From contig NC_133663.1 in assembly GCF_037893015.1 (NCBI RefSeq), forward strand, positions 4,167,378-4,231,377: a DNA stretch of 64,000 nt, written 5' to 3'. The notes under the pieces were generated by a model, which did not search any database, had not been told where the DNA came from, and worked only from the letters and a program-made list of their open reading frames with translations. The translations under genes and the position numbers were made by a program. This document shows positions 47,540 through 58,349 of the stretch, piece by piece. Numbering within the stretch: position 1 is the stretch's first letter; every line of letters starts with the position of its first letter. The DNA is from Macrotis lagotis (taxonomy: Eukaryota; Chordata; Mammalia; Peramelemorphia; Peramelidae).

Positions 47540-47760
47540 GAGGTGAATCCCCTTCATTTCTTCTCCATCTCGGCCCTTTATGAGAATGATTATTGTTATT
47601 ACCTTGTTAATATTCGAGAGCTCAGCATGCAAGAGAGCTTGTGAAGAGCATAATAAATGCCATTTATCAAAATTCAGGGAAATTGTCAGAGTTCATTAAT
47701 AGTTTAGTAATATTGGGCACTTCCCAAATGTCTTTGCGAGCTCTTTTGTCTTCCTCCCTC
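47540..47760. promoter_or_regulatory. Candidate conserved noncoding element
   Basis: This is a unique, A/T-rich, low-CpG stretch without repeat phrases, containing homeodomain-type 'ttcattaatag', 'aaatgccatttatca' and 'ttgttaatattcg'. Composition alone suggests constraint. No proof is possible here. Confidence 0.3.
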
Positions 47761-49010
47761 CTTGGTAAGTGGTCTGGGGCCTCCCATCCCCATTCCACTG
47801 GGCAGGACAAAGACTGCCTCCAACCCTGGGACATCCAGGACTAAGACTGAAATTCAGATTTTTTCACAGTTCTGTTCATTTGGTCTTCAACTGTCTCTGT
47901 CTTCCTTTGTTGTCTTTGAAGACAAATATCTATTTCTGTATTCCTGCCTTCCCTCCTACTGTGGCACCCCGATGCCGTGGCAAGGCTAGGTAGGTAGTTC
48001 CATGGGTGCAGAAACAGGAAGCAGAGAGATGGAATAGGGTGATACTGCCTTTTTTACATATTGGTTCCAGAAAGCAGCCCAGCCTTTGCTAATTAGGTCA
48101 GGTCATAAGGGTAATCGCTATCAGGCACCTGAATACTTGATTGAATCATATGGCTTTAATTGTGATGGAAGAAAACTGAAAAGTGCCAGCCTGGGGGGGG
48201 GGGGGGAAGATTCTCCTGGGTCTCGGATAACCCTCCAATGCCACTTTCCTCATCAATTAAATTAGATGATCTTTGACGGACCGTCTGGCTCTGACAGTTT
48301 GTGAACTTGATCCAGGATGGAGCTGGGCTGTGTCTCCGAGAGACCAACTTTCTGGCCTGTGTCCCAGCTCTGTGTGGGTAGTAGGTAGGGCTCTCCTCCG
48401 GTCAGGTTCAATCACTGTTCACCCCAGTGACTTAAAGTCTGGGGCTCCTAAGAGTCTGCTTTACACCTTTTCCAGTCAAACCTCAAATCATAAGATGTTA
48501 GCACCCCTTTGAGATCTTGCCCACCCCCATCATATGACCCAGAGTTAGGCATTCACTTACCCAAAGGCTCATCATCTGTGACAGAAGCCTTTGGGAACCA
48601 TCAGAAAATTCTTTTTCTGTCTGGAGTGGGATTGGGCTAGAGCTCAGGAATATGGCAGCATGGGACATGGCCAGGAAGAATTGACACCCCAAACCATCAG
48701 TAAACACCCTTTGTCTGAGTGGGAGAAGCAGGGAGAAGATCTGGTGCCCTCTCATTCCTATTGCCTCTTGTCTGGCGGTGGCTGACCTTCAGTACTTGCC
48801 ATTGGACTGTGATTCTGCTGATGGTGTGGATAGCAGTATCTGGGTAGTTCTCTTGTGCCCACTCATTGAGAGAGCCTGGAGCTTCATCTGAAAGCCTTGT
48901 GGCCTCCTGGCCAGTCCTTCCTTAGCCTGACGATTGCTTTCTATCCTGTCTGAACTCTCAGTTAATACAGTCTGGGACCCTCCCAGCCTTTCTTTTGATC
49001 CTCTGTCAGG
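47760..49010. other. Unique intronic sequence
   Basis: No exon is recognised. A 13-bp poly-G run (about 48195) and a MIR-like antisense phrase near 48230-48310 are the only notable items. Confidence 0.45.
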
Positions 49011-49014
49011 TAGA

Positions 49015-49190
49015 TAATCCATAGCAATTATTGAATACTTACTGAGTGCCATCTTGTGCTCAACATGTTACACAGATGATCTCATGTTATTCTCATATCC
49101 CCCAGGGAAGCGGAACCTGAGACTGGATTGGAACCGAGGTCTTCCTGATTCCCTGACCTCTGTTCTATTCACTATCCCATGTAACTGGCC
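49015..49190 (-). mobile_element. MIR SINE, antisense
   Basis: 'attgaatacttactgagtgc', 'acacagatgatctcatgtta', 'ggaaccgaggtcttcctgat' and 'tattcactatccc' give the antisense MIR order. Confidence 0.7.
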
Positions 49191-49334
49191 AAGCCAGTTA
49201 GCCTTTGTCAGCTTCCATTTAATTTGTAGAACTCAGATCAGAGTAGAACCTCTACTAGAGGTTACTGGGAAAATCACTTCTATCACTTTGCAAATTGTAA
49301 ATGCACTACAAACGGATTTCTTGCTGCTATTGCC

Positions 49335-49858
49335 ATAACTAACTACTCCTGATACTACAGATGGCTTTCTAGTACTGCTGCTACTACTGAGGACTTACTC
49401 CTAGCGGTACTGCTATTACTGCGGACTATGAACTGCTGACACTGCTCTCTGCTGACTGCGACTGCTGACTACCACTAACTACTTACCAGGGCCACTCTTA
49501 TTTACTACTATTACTACTAACTTATGCCCACTGGAACCACAGTCTACTGACTACTGCTGTTGGGAACAACTAACTACTTATTACTAGTAGTACTACTCTT
49601 TAATACTACTACTGCTAACTACTACTACTACTACTACCACCCACCACCACCACCACCACCACTACTACTACTGCTTCTGCCATTTACTTACTACTACCTA
49701 CCTACCTACCACTAACTCCTTACTATGGTTTCTAACTCCTAGTAATACTACTATTTAGTCCTACTACTAGTACTGTTATTACTTATTACTGCGACTGCTA
49801 ACTACCACTAACGATATATTATGACTGCTAACTACCGCAGTGATTATGACCTCTATTG
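49335..49858 (+). repeat. Degenerate ACT/CTA/CTG trinucleotide-rich tract
   Basis: About 520 bp consist mostly of ACT, CTA, CTG and TACC triplets ('ctgctactactgagg', 'ctactactactactaccac', 'caccaccaccaccac', 'gactgctaactacc'). Larger 'actgctgactaccactaact' units recur at about 49460, 49790 and 49826. It looks like an old, expanded and decayed triplet repeat with higher-order duplication. Confidence 0.85.
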
Positions 49859-49859
49859 C

Positions 49860-50005
49860 CTGGTTTTAGAAGACACTGAGAAACTGGGTTTGAAACCAGG
49901 ATCAGTAACATTTTGCATGTGTGGTTACCTTGGGCAAGTCAGTTATCTCTGTGTGTCTTGTTTCCTACCCTGTAAAATGTGACGTTTAGACTAGACCCTT
50001 TCAGA
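49860..50005 (+). mobile_element. MIR SINE
   Basis: 'actgggtttgaaaccaggat', 'ccttgggcaagtcagttatc' and 'tttcctaccctgtaaaatgt' are in MIR order. Confidence 0.7.
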
Positions 50006-50024
50006 GTTCCTTTTAGGTCTCCAT

Positions 50025-50270
50025 AGCATCTTGACAGAATGGTGGCTTCGGCAGTAAGCCCAGTTTGAATCTTGTCTTCGACTCATAGACTATGGGTGAG
50101 ACCCTTGATGAGTTTTTTCCATCTTTTCAGACTCAGTTTCCTTCCTTGTAAAATGGTGATGATAGTAGATCCTCCTCATGGTTTCTGTGAATGTCAAATT
50201 ACATGTTCTTCACAAAGTATTTTGTGAATCCCCAAGTGCTTTGTGGATGTTTGGCATCATTCTTGCCTTC
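50025..50270 (+). mobile_element. MIR SINE
   Basis: 'cccagtttgaatcttgtctt', 'gactcagtttccttccttgt', 'aaaatggtgatgatagtaga' and 'agtgctttgtggatgtttgg' give a full-length old MIR directly after the previous one. Confidence 0.7.
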
Positions 50271-50274
50271 ATTT

Positions 50275-51395
50275 TCCGGCCTGGAGTCTAGTGTGTCTTC
50301 ATTACCTTAGTCCTTCCCTCTGAGAGCCCAAGTCTACTTTGTTCTGGGGGTGGAAAGGCTAAAATATGTTTCTGCTCAGCTTAGGTCTTCTGGGGGTATG
50401 CAGGGGGTTGCATAAAACATGCCCAAGGCAGGTTTAGTAAATATGAAATAATGCTTCATTTATGTCTCCCTCTCCCCAAGATCCCATAGGTGCATGTTGA
50501 CTGATTGAAAATAAGATATGATGAATGTTTGTTGAGTTGTGCTGGGGGTGGGGTGGGGTGGGCAGGACAGGGGCAGAGCTGCACTGGCAGGATGCTCCTT
50601 GCAGCCCCTCTGACCCTGGTAGAACTTGCTGGCTGGATCTGTCTCTTCCTCTCCTGTTTGAAAACCTGTACCGGTCAAGTGGCCAAGCTGGCTGCTTCCT
50701 TGGCAGGCCAAGTCCCTGTGGCCTGGGGCCACACCTGCTCCAGCTGCATTTCAGGTCCCTGCCCGACTGGTTCCTCTTGTTGGTGGTCATGGTTCCAGAG
50801 GATTCTAAAGGATTCCGACAGGACTTGCAAAGCTCAATTATACCTCTAAGGGTAGTTCATAATTACCCCATTATCCCACAAGTAGTAACTAGGAGACACA
50901 CAAGTTGTTTTTCTTGCTTTTTCCCCCTTCTCACTTAGGAGCTTTTTCACGAACGCCTCTTGTGCAGAGTAGAAAGATGATGTTACGGACAACTTCACCT
51001 TGGGTCTAAATGGTCCAGAGACGAGTCCCCTGGTTCCCTTTTCTCTGGTTGTTTGGTGCCAGCTGACTGGATTCCTCTTTATGACTTGGGCCTTGGTGGT
51101 TTTTGTGGTTGGGTTTTCCAGTGGGGCCCAGTGAAAGGAGCTTCCTCCTTTCTCCCTCATTGCTCATTTACAAAACATGTCAGCCCAGCCTTCAACCTCA
51201 AGGCCCGAGGCTGGTCATGGAGGGAGATGGGAGGCACAAAGGATGCAGACCTGGCCTACAAAAAGCTTATAGCCAGATAGAAAGCCAGTGATGGTGACAT
51301 GTCCTTTAGATTACTAGGGTGATGCCAAGCCCAGAAATGAAGAGCCTATGAATGAATGATAAATGAGGAGCAGGACTGGAAATCAGCATTCTCTC
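50275..51395. other. Unique intronic sequence
   Basis: No exon, RNA gene or clear repeat is recognised. G/C content is moderately raised at 50530-50780. Confidence 0.45.
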
Positions 51396-51399
51396 TCCA

Positions 51400-51590
51400 T
51401 AGAAGCTTGGCTCTGGGGTTTAATTGTGGAAGTTTCACTAGATCAAGGGTTAGAAGACCTGGATTTGAATCCTAACTCCCTTCTTCCCCTCCCTCCAGGT
51501 GATTTTGGCCTAGTTCCTGAATTCACCTTTGGGTACCTTCTCCTCTGAGGTCTATGAACTGATGACTTCATTTGTAAATAGCAGGAGGAA
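51400..51590 (+). mobile_element. MIR SINE
   Basis: 'gaagacctggatttgaatcc', 'ggccta.ttcctgaattcac' and 'gatgacttcatttgtaaat' are decayed MIR phrases. Confidence 0.5.
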
Positions 51591-51603
51591 GCTTGGCTGT
51601 CCC

Positions 51604-51775
51604 ATTAGGTTGTTTTTTTTTAAATTTTATTTATTTAAGGCAATGGGGTTAAATGACTTGCCCAAGGCCACACAGCTAGGTAATTAATAAGTGTCTGAGG
51701 CTGGATTTGAACTCAGGTCTTCCTGACTCCAGGGCTGGTGCTCCATCCACTGCACCCACCACCTAGCTGTCCCTA
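51604..51775 (-). mobile_element. tRNA-derived SINE, antisense
   Basis: A T-rich tail precedes 'aaggcaatggggttaaatga', 'aggtaattaataagtgtctg', 'ggtcttcctgactccagggc' and 'cacctagctgtccc'. There is a small 'cccacca' duplication in the head. Confidence 0.92.
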
Positions 51776-51779
51776 GACC

Positions 51780-53360
51780 TTGCAGAAAGAACACAGACAG
51801 CTCCCAGTAGAAAAGCCCAAAGGGAGCCTGCTCTTTGGGATGATCCACTTTATCCACTGTGAATGGTCCTTTAAGCTACACCTGTCTTCCAAAGCCCCCA
51901 ACCCTTGGGAAACCTGAACCTTGGAGGAACAGAGGAGAGGAAACACATATTTTAAGGCTTAACAGGGGCAGTTAAATTCTCAGATTGAGAAAAAGTCCCC
52001 GAGGGGACGAGTTTCTGAAATCTATCTTAACAGCCGCAGGACCAGTCCTGAATTTGCCTGGCCTTCCATTCCATAAACAACTCAGCCAGACCCCCATCCA
52101 TTAATTTGCCTAAATCAAACCCAGATTTACCTTTCCCCAACTTCCCCTTGTTCCTGTTGCTGCTCTCCAGGGCTAAGAGGAATTAAGTCTAGCATTACTC
52201 ACATCTTTCTGCTCCTCACGTATATTTAGAGAACTGGTGTGCTCCCCTTTCCCTTCCTCCCTACAGCCTAATGACTGTAATTCTGGACAAAATCTGGTAG
52301 CCAGAGGAGAGAAGAGTCCACAGGAAAAAGAGGTGAACAATTTTGGGGGAGTTGTATTTGATATTTCTAGGGTCCATAGGACAAGTAGGGGATTCTCTTC
52401 ACCAAGGGGTTGAATTCTTTCCTTTTTGGACATCTCGGGCAGTATGTCTGGTGATGTCTGGAACCCCCTTCTCAGAATATGAATATAAGAAAATAGGATT
52501 ACAAAGGAAATAAATTACTTTGAAAAAGATTTATCAGTAAAATAAAACACAATGAATTTATTCCCCCCAACTTAAGAATCCTGAACGTGGTAGATTTTTT
52601 GAGATTTCTGTAACTGAAAAGAAAAACAAAAATCCTTCCCTTGTAGCCGACATGGTAATGGGTCAGATCTTCAGATGAGACACAGCACATCCCTGGGCTG
52701 CTACCCAAAGCTCCAGTGTCTAGAAGCTTCATTGGTATAGCTTGAGAACCTAGGAATCCTCTGAGTCTGCTCAGAAGTGGATTTTGGTGGATTTGGGGGG
52801 CTACATAAAACTCCTGGGCATCACCTTCTGGCGTTAACACTTTTCCCCATCTCGTGGTGGTGTCCACTTACTTCCAAGAGAGGAATAGTAAAAAATTAGA
52901 ATGAAATTCCATCCTCAGTTTCCTCTGGGTTACTCTGAGGTATCCAGAGAGCACCTCTTGATGTCAGTGATGTCAAATATTGGGGAAGCAGCTGGCAAGC
53001 TTGACCCTGGGATGTGCAGGAGGGACAAGAATAAGATAATGCCAAAGAAGATCCCTGGAGGGCCAGGCAGGGGAGGTGAGGGAAGGAGGCCGGATTTTCT
53101 CCATGGTGTTGCTGCCTCACACTGTTTGCCAGTGAATCTATTTTTGCCCAGCTTCCCAGGCTTCCTATTAGCAGACACAGATGCTCATCACAGCAGATGC
53201 TTCTGTGTTTTCTTTTGTCCTTAATAAAGAAAATTCAACAGATTGTTCTTTCAACTGTGCCCCTAGAGCTCAGCCCCGGAGATTTAGAAGTTGTCTCTGT
53301 ATTGGAGAGATGGAGTCTTTGCTGGAAACAGTCATGGAATGGGCTGAAATCCTGAATGTT
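51780..53360. other. Unique intronic sequence
   Basis: No supported exon or repeat. A 122-codon minus-strand frame (52499-52867) has no recognisable domain. Confidence 0.45.
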
Positions 53361-53364
53361 GATT

Positions 53365-53465
53365 AAACATCTGTAATCTGTTAGACAATACCAGGCACGA
53401 TGACAAAAACAACCATTGCCCTCATGGAGCTTGCATTCCATTGAGGGAGAAAACAATCACACCCA
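53365..53465 (-). mobile_element. L2 LINE 3' end, antisense, short
   Basis: 'gttagacaataccaggcacg', 'caaccattgccctcatggag' and 'cttgcattccattgaggga' are the antisense L2 terminal phrases. Confidence 0.7.
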
Positions 53466-53649
53466 AAGAACCCAAGGTCTGGTGTGCCTGATGTTCTGGG
53501 CTTCTGTTATCTCTCCTTCCCTTTGCTCTGGAGCCAGTGTGTGTGTGGACTGTTGAGGGTGGTGGTGGGGTGCTTCCCATAAAAAGAGTTAAGCGTCATT
53601 TTTGTATTCTCTTTAGTTGGTGCCCTGGGAAAATTATTTAAAGCTTAAG

Positions 53650-53698
<49 letters not shown>
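53650..53698 (+). repeat. (TG)n microsatellite
   Basis: Pure TG tract of about 47 bp; a potential Z-DNA former. Confidence 0.95.
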
Positions 53699-53699
53699 T

Positions 53700-54985
53700 A
53701 GAGTCTCCTAGAAGAGGGAACAGATGTGCACTCACTGTGTCTTATGGAACTGGTCTGAGACAGTTAATTCCTACCTAGGTGCATGTATTAGCGGAGACTG
53801 TAAACAGGAAGCAGTAATAACCACTGTTCTGTTCTTCAGAACTAGAGAATGAAAATGATCCAACAGAAAGCATTTGGCAGGATTTAGACCTAGCTTCTGT
53901 ACTCTCCAAACAACAGCCTCTGGTCCATGGCTTTTGGGAGAGGCTTAGGCTTGGGCTCAGTCTCTTTTTTGGTGGCTATCCTTTCCAGGCCATAGACTAG
54001 TCCCATTATTCGTCATCTCTGGCCATTGAACCCATGGCTTCCAGACCGCTTGAATTACCTTGGAAGCAGCTCATGTCTGCTCAGTGATTGCTGTTTGGTC
54101 AGCTCCAGTCAGACAAAGGAACCTGAAGTCTAAGAGGCAGCCAGTTCGGGCTTGCCTGGTTAAGCCCCCTTGCTCTGATGGCCAGGTGGGAGCACTCCAC
54201 AGGCTCTCCGGGAGAGAGGGGGAAGGGCAGCCTCAGACAGTCCCGACACGATCTGCCTCTGCCCAAGAGAAGAGAATTAGGAAGCGTCTCTCCTTGTCCA
54301 AGATGTACCGAGTCAGCACTTCTTCCCTCTCAAGGGTCAATAAGGGGATCAATTCATCATTTAGAAGCAACCACATCCTTCTGTGCTGAGCCATTTCACT
54401 GCAAAAGACCAGAGCACAGGCTAAGAATTCTATGAAGTATGTCCACCCATCCATCCACACACTACATGCTCCATACATCCTACATGCATACATGTCATTT
54501 TGAGTGGGAGGCATTGACCTCCAGGGGTGGCAGAGGGATAGGGCAATGGCCTCATGCCATGATGGCATTTGAACTGTTGTGTTAGTTGATTAGATATTCT
54601 AAGTGACAAAGGGGAGGAGGAAGTCCAGTTCAGGAATGAGGAGCAGTGAGAGCACAGATGTGGAGGCCGAAGAGATGGTGTCCGACCTGAGGGATAGAAG
54701 GCCTTTGCGGGGGGGAGGGGCATAAATGAAAAGGATGGTGCCGTGCTTCTCAGGTTGATTGATTTTTGGCGCAGTTCTCTTTTGCCCCTCTAGTGCAACA
54801 GAATGTAAGAGTCAGACAGCTAGACTAGATCAATGCGATGGCAAGTTGAATTTCTAGATAATTCAAGTGCACCCCTGGGCACCTTTGGAAACATAAGGAC
54901 ACCTTTGAGAGGGTTGTGGTTTACTATATTGGGGAAAAGGAAGCCTCCTCTCTCAAGCCCTCAGGGCCCTCCTTTGAACTGGCTC
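53700..54985. other. Unique intronic sequence
   Basis: No exon or confident repeat is recognised. A CATCCATCC/CATACATCC-like stretch at 54440-54495 is a small decayed microsatellite. Confidence 0.45.
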
Positions 54986-54989
54986 CTTG

Positions 54990-55135
54990 GCTGGAGAAGC
55001 AATATGCTGGAGTCCAGCATTGTCACTCATTAGCTGGGTGACCTCTGTTGTCTGGGAAAAATCCTTTGTCATCTGCTGCTTCACCTGCCCAGGCCTCAGT
55101 TTACTCATCTGTCTGATGAAGAAGGTTGGTGTCTC
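54990..55135 (+). mobile_element. MIR fragment
   Basis: 'tgtcactcattagctgggtg', 'acctctgttgtctggg' and 'cctcagtttactcatctgtc' are MIR phrases. Confidence 0.6.
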
Positions 55136-55234
55136 AGAACCTTCTCTCTATCTCCCTGCTGCTCCCTAGAGTGTATCCAGATGGGAAGTGACTGACATTG
55201 ATCTGCCCTGGGTTTCCTTTGTTAGGTCAAGTGG

Positions 55235-55370
55235 AATCATAGAAAATTAGACATGGCGAAGAATTTAGTGGCTATCTTGTTCAGCCTTCTTATGTATCTC
55301 AGAAGGAAACTGAGGCCCAGAGAGGCCAGTGTGCCTCGGTCAAATTCCAGTTCTGATCCTGCTGGCAATA
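55235..55370 (-). mobile_element. MIR-like fragment, antisense
   Basis: 'aatcatagaaaattagacat', 'tcagaaggaaactgaggccc' and 'agagaggccagtgtgcc' fit an old antisense MIR-type repeat. Confidence 0.55.
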
Positions 55371-55394
55371 TCACCACCTACTCGTGTAAGTCCA

Positions 55395-55870
55395 GGCAAG
55401 TTGGGTCAACAGGCATTTATTAAGTGTCTGCTGTTTGCCGGACACCATGCTGAGTGAGGACTGGGAATATGCAGGGAAAGTCAGGGCCTGCCCATAGGAG
55501 TTCCCCTTCTGGTTGGGGACAGCAGGCTCATCACCATGTACAAACCACATCTTTCCAATAGGAATGGGTATTTTTTTTTTTTTTTGTTTTAGGTTTTTGC
55601 AAGGCAAACAGGGTTAAGTGGCTTGCCCAAGGCCACACAGCTAGGTAATTATTAATTGTCTGAGACCGGACTTGAACCCAGGTACTCCTGACTTCAAGGC
55701 TGGTGCTTTATCTACTACGTCACCTAGCTGCCCCTAGGAATAGCTATTCTTAAGAAAGGCTATGAATAGAAGGGAATGGAAAGTCTTCCCACAGAGGAGC
55801 AGACCTCAGTTGGGCCTTGGAGGAACTGAGGACAGGCCAGCAGAGGCCAAGGTAAGGAGGGAGATCAGTC
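55395..55870 (-). mobile_element. L2 LINE 3' end, antisense, split by a SINE
   Basis: 'caacaggcatttattaagtg', 'gccggacaccatgctgagtg', 'gagttccccttctggttggg' and, beyond the SINE, 'gacctcagttgggccttgga' make one antisense L2, interrupted at 55572-55734. Confidence 0.7.
55572..55734 (-). mobile_element. tRNA-derived SINE, antisense, with imperfect TSD
   Basis: A poly-T tail is followed by 'ggtttttgcaaggcaaacag', 'aggtaattattaattgtctg' and 'cacctagctgccc'. Flanks 'taggaatgggtat' (55559-55571) and 'taggaatagctat' (55735-55747) match at 11 of 13 bases. It is inserted in the L2. Confidence 0.92.
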
Positions 55871-56055
55871 AGTGTGGGGCGAATGCCAGTGAAAGGCCTT
55901 CTCAGCTTCCTGAGCTGAGCCTCAGGCATCGCATCCATAAAATGGGAATAGTATTGCTATGTCTTATCTCCAGGAGGTTGTTGTGAGGCTGACATGAAGG
56001 AATGCAAGGAAAGGGCTCTGCTGACCCTAATTTCTCTTTAAAAAGTTGTTGCTCT

Positions 56056-56208
56056 AGGGGAGGCTAGGTAGCATTGTGGATAGAGCACCAGCCCTGGAGT
56101 CAGGAGGACCTGAGTTCAGATCTGACCTCAGACACTTAATAATTGCCTAGCTGTGTGGCCTTGGGCAAGTCACTTAACCCCAGTGCCTTGCAAAAACCTA
56201 AAAAAAAG
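56056..56208 (+). mobile_element. tRNA-derived SINE with exact 14-bp TSD
   Basis: A full-length copy ('gaggctaggtagcattgtgg' to 'gtgccttgcaaaaacctaaa'). The 14-mer 'aaagttgttgctct' is identical at 56042-56055 and 56209-56222. Confidence 0.95.
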
Positions 56209-56416
56209 AAAGTTGTTGCTCTTATTGTTATTACTTGTGTTGGAAATGGGGCTGCTCTGAGCCCAATGGGGGAGATCACCTAGAACAGGCAATCAGATGG
56301 ACTGACCAAAGGGGGTTCCCTAATTTCACTGAACCTTAGTTTTCTTTTCTAAATGGGCTACTACTCACTGCCCACCTCAGAGGGTGACTGTGGTGAGCCA
56401 TAGAAGATCAGCCTCA

Positions 56417-56572
56417 GGACAACTAGGAGGAGCGGTGGATAGAGGAGCTGAGTTCAAATCCAGCCTCAGACACTTAATAATGGCCTAGCTGTGTGACTTG
56501 GGGCAAGTCACTTAACCCCATTGCCTTGCAACCCCCCACTCCCCCCTCAAAAGAAAAAAAGAGCAGCCTCAC
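56417..56572 (+). mobile_element. tRNA-derived SINE, internally shortened
   Basis: The head is followed directly by 'ggatagaggagctgagttca'; the usual 'gcaccggccctggagtcaggaggac' part is reduced to a few bases. The rest, to 'cattgccttgcaa', is normal. Flanking 'cagcctca' copies (about 56409-56416 and 56574-56581) suggest a short TSD. Confidence 0.85.
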
Positions 56573-56875
56573 AAATAGGGGGATGATCATAATGAAACTC
56601 TAAAGTGCTCTCTAAATGGGATTTATTATGAATTTTTTATCTGAGCTTCCTGTGGGGAGCTCTGCTGGGTTCTACTAGGGAAGGGCAGCAAAATTTCAAA
56701 GGAGGAATATTTCTACATTGGCTGCCAACATTTGAAGGTCTCCTAATTGCTTTTAGATTAATGATGCTGAATAAATATCTTTTAGGCAGAGGATGTTTCC
56801 TGTCTCGACTCCGTTTGTTTCCTGCGTGTTTGCAGACTCTTCTTCCTGTTTATTTTTCAGTTTTCCATACCCCAG

Positions 56876-56879
56876 TCTG

Positions 56880-56914
<35 letters not shown>

Positions 56915-56935
56915 TACACACGCCCGCACGCGCAT
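56876..56935 (+). repeat. (CT)n(CA)n compound microsatellite
   Basis: A CTCTCT tract passes into CACACA and then a CGCA/CGCG-rich end. Confidence 0.9.
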
Positions 56936-56999
56936 ACGCGAAGGGTCTGGGCACTGCCAGGGGGTGTGTCCACAGAAGGTGGAACTAGGGATAGTGAAA

Positions 57000-57130
57000 C
57001 AGCGGGGAGTCCAGAGGCATATGTGCATTCCATCCAAGGAAAGCCTTCCAAACAGCTGGAATGGGCTGCCTCAGGAAGGAGGAGGGCTTAGGCAGAGACT
57101 GGATAACCATTTCTCCTTGGGGTTCTAGCA
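57000..57130. mobile_element. Old interspersed repeat, family not assigned
   Basis: 'ggaatgggctgcctcaggaa' and 'gcagagactggataaccat' are phrases of the same dispersed repeat suspected at 17750-18005. Confidence 0.45.
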
Positions 57131-57134
57131 GAGA

Positions 57135-57655
57135 AGAAGGCTTCCTGTTGAAGTTGGAGCCAACTTGAATGAACTTTCTCATGTTGGCCTTCTTTGGGAA
57201 TCCCAACCTAGTGGATTAAGTTTTACCTTCAAGTTGCAAGGCGGGGCAGATGGGGAGTGGCCTGAGGTGCCAAGTGCTCTTGGCCTGGAAGGGGCTATAG
57301 CATCTGGACATCTCCTGCTGCCCTACCTAAGTCTCTACCTTTTGGGAGACTGGCTCTCCAGGAGCTGTATTTGGATATTTCTCTTGTATTGTGATAATTG
57401 GGAGGCATCTCCTGTTACTAATAGGCTTGGAATTTTGATTTGAAGAAGGTTCATTTTCACTAATTGGTTTTATTTGGGGGTGCCTGTCATTTGCACCTCT
57501 GATGCTGCCTAATTTATGCCTTTCATCCCACTGATGCTTTTTTTCCCCCCCTTTTCTCTCTGACCCCTGGGTCATTTTAGGTTTAGAACATTGAATTGAG
57601 GTTCAGGGGAAGGAGCTTTGTTTCTTATGGGAACAGTGTCTTGGCTGCTGCCTAG
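57135..57655. other. Unique intronic sequence
   Basis: No repeat or exon is recognised. Confidence 0.5.
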
Positions 57656-57659
57656 AAGG

Positions 57660-57830
57660 TGAACTGAGGCTTTGCAATGTGGTGGGTAGCATTGGGAAGA
57701 CCTGGCCTTATGTCTTCCCTTGGTTTCATACCATCTGGATGATCCTGACAAAGCTGTCTAATCCTCAATTTCCTCATCTGTAAAGGGAGGGGATCAGACC
57801 AGATGAGCCCTAAGGTCTCTTCTGGATAAA
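57660..57830 (+). mobile_element. MIR SINE
   Basis: 'tggatgatcctgacaaagct', 'cctcaatttcctcatctgta' and 'ccctaaggtctcttctgg' are MIR phrases in order. Confidence 0.65.
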
Positions 57831-57899
57831 GGTTTGGGTAGACTCCATTGCAGTCAACCTCATTCTGCTGCTTCTAAATGAAAGACCAGTAAGTGAATG

Positions 57900-58140
57900 A
57901 GAGAAGCCCATGATTTCCTGTATCCTAGAGTTGGCAGGGACCTCAGGGTCATGGAGTCCCAGCAAGAATCCTCTCAGAGCATCACCAACAAGTGGCCCTT
58001 CAGGCTCAGCTGTAAGACTCCTTGGGACAGTGAACTTCCCTCCTTCCAAGGGGACACTTCCACTTGTCAGGTAGTTCCTTCTGACTTTGAGCCTCAACTG
58101 ACTCTTTGTATCTTCTGCCCTCTGAGTCTAAGCCAACCAA
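57900..58140 (-). mobile_element. Old interspersed repeat, family uncertain
   Basis: 'cctagagttggcagggacct', 'cagggtcatggagtcccagc' and 'aggtagttccttctgacttt' resemble a widely dispersed old mammalian repeat that reads 'ggaagggacctcagagatca'. The class is not fixed. Confidence 0.4.
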
Positions 58141-58224
58141 GTTGAAGTGGTTGGAGAAAAATAAATGGTGGAGCTCATCCCTGTAAAACCCTTGGGTGTT
58201 TGTTTTGTCTGCCTACAGTAATGT

Positions 58225-58345
58225 GGTGATAGAGCCATTTGAGTTCATTTCCATTCCACAGATGAGGAAACTGAGGCTTACTTAAGGGATTAGGTTCTCC
58301 TAAATGATCTGGGAATTAGAACTGGGATGTATCTTTTGCCACTAT
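58225..58345 (-). mobile_element. MIR fragment, antisense
   Basis: 'ttccattccacagatgagga', 'aactgaggcttacttaaggg' and 'ggaattagaactgggatg' follow the antisense MIR order. Confidence 0.6.
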
Positions 58346-58349
58346 GATT

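Noticed and set aside
49335-49858. A CRISPR-like array of short repeats
   Set aside because: No constant repeat plus unique spacer pattern exists; it is a decayed triplet repeat in vertebrate DNA.
52499-52867. A 122-codon minus-strand frame
   Set aside because: No domain, homology or promoter; probably chance.
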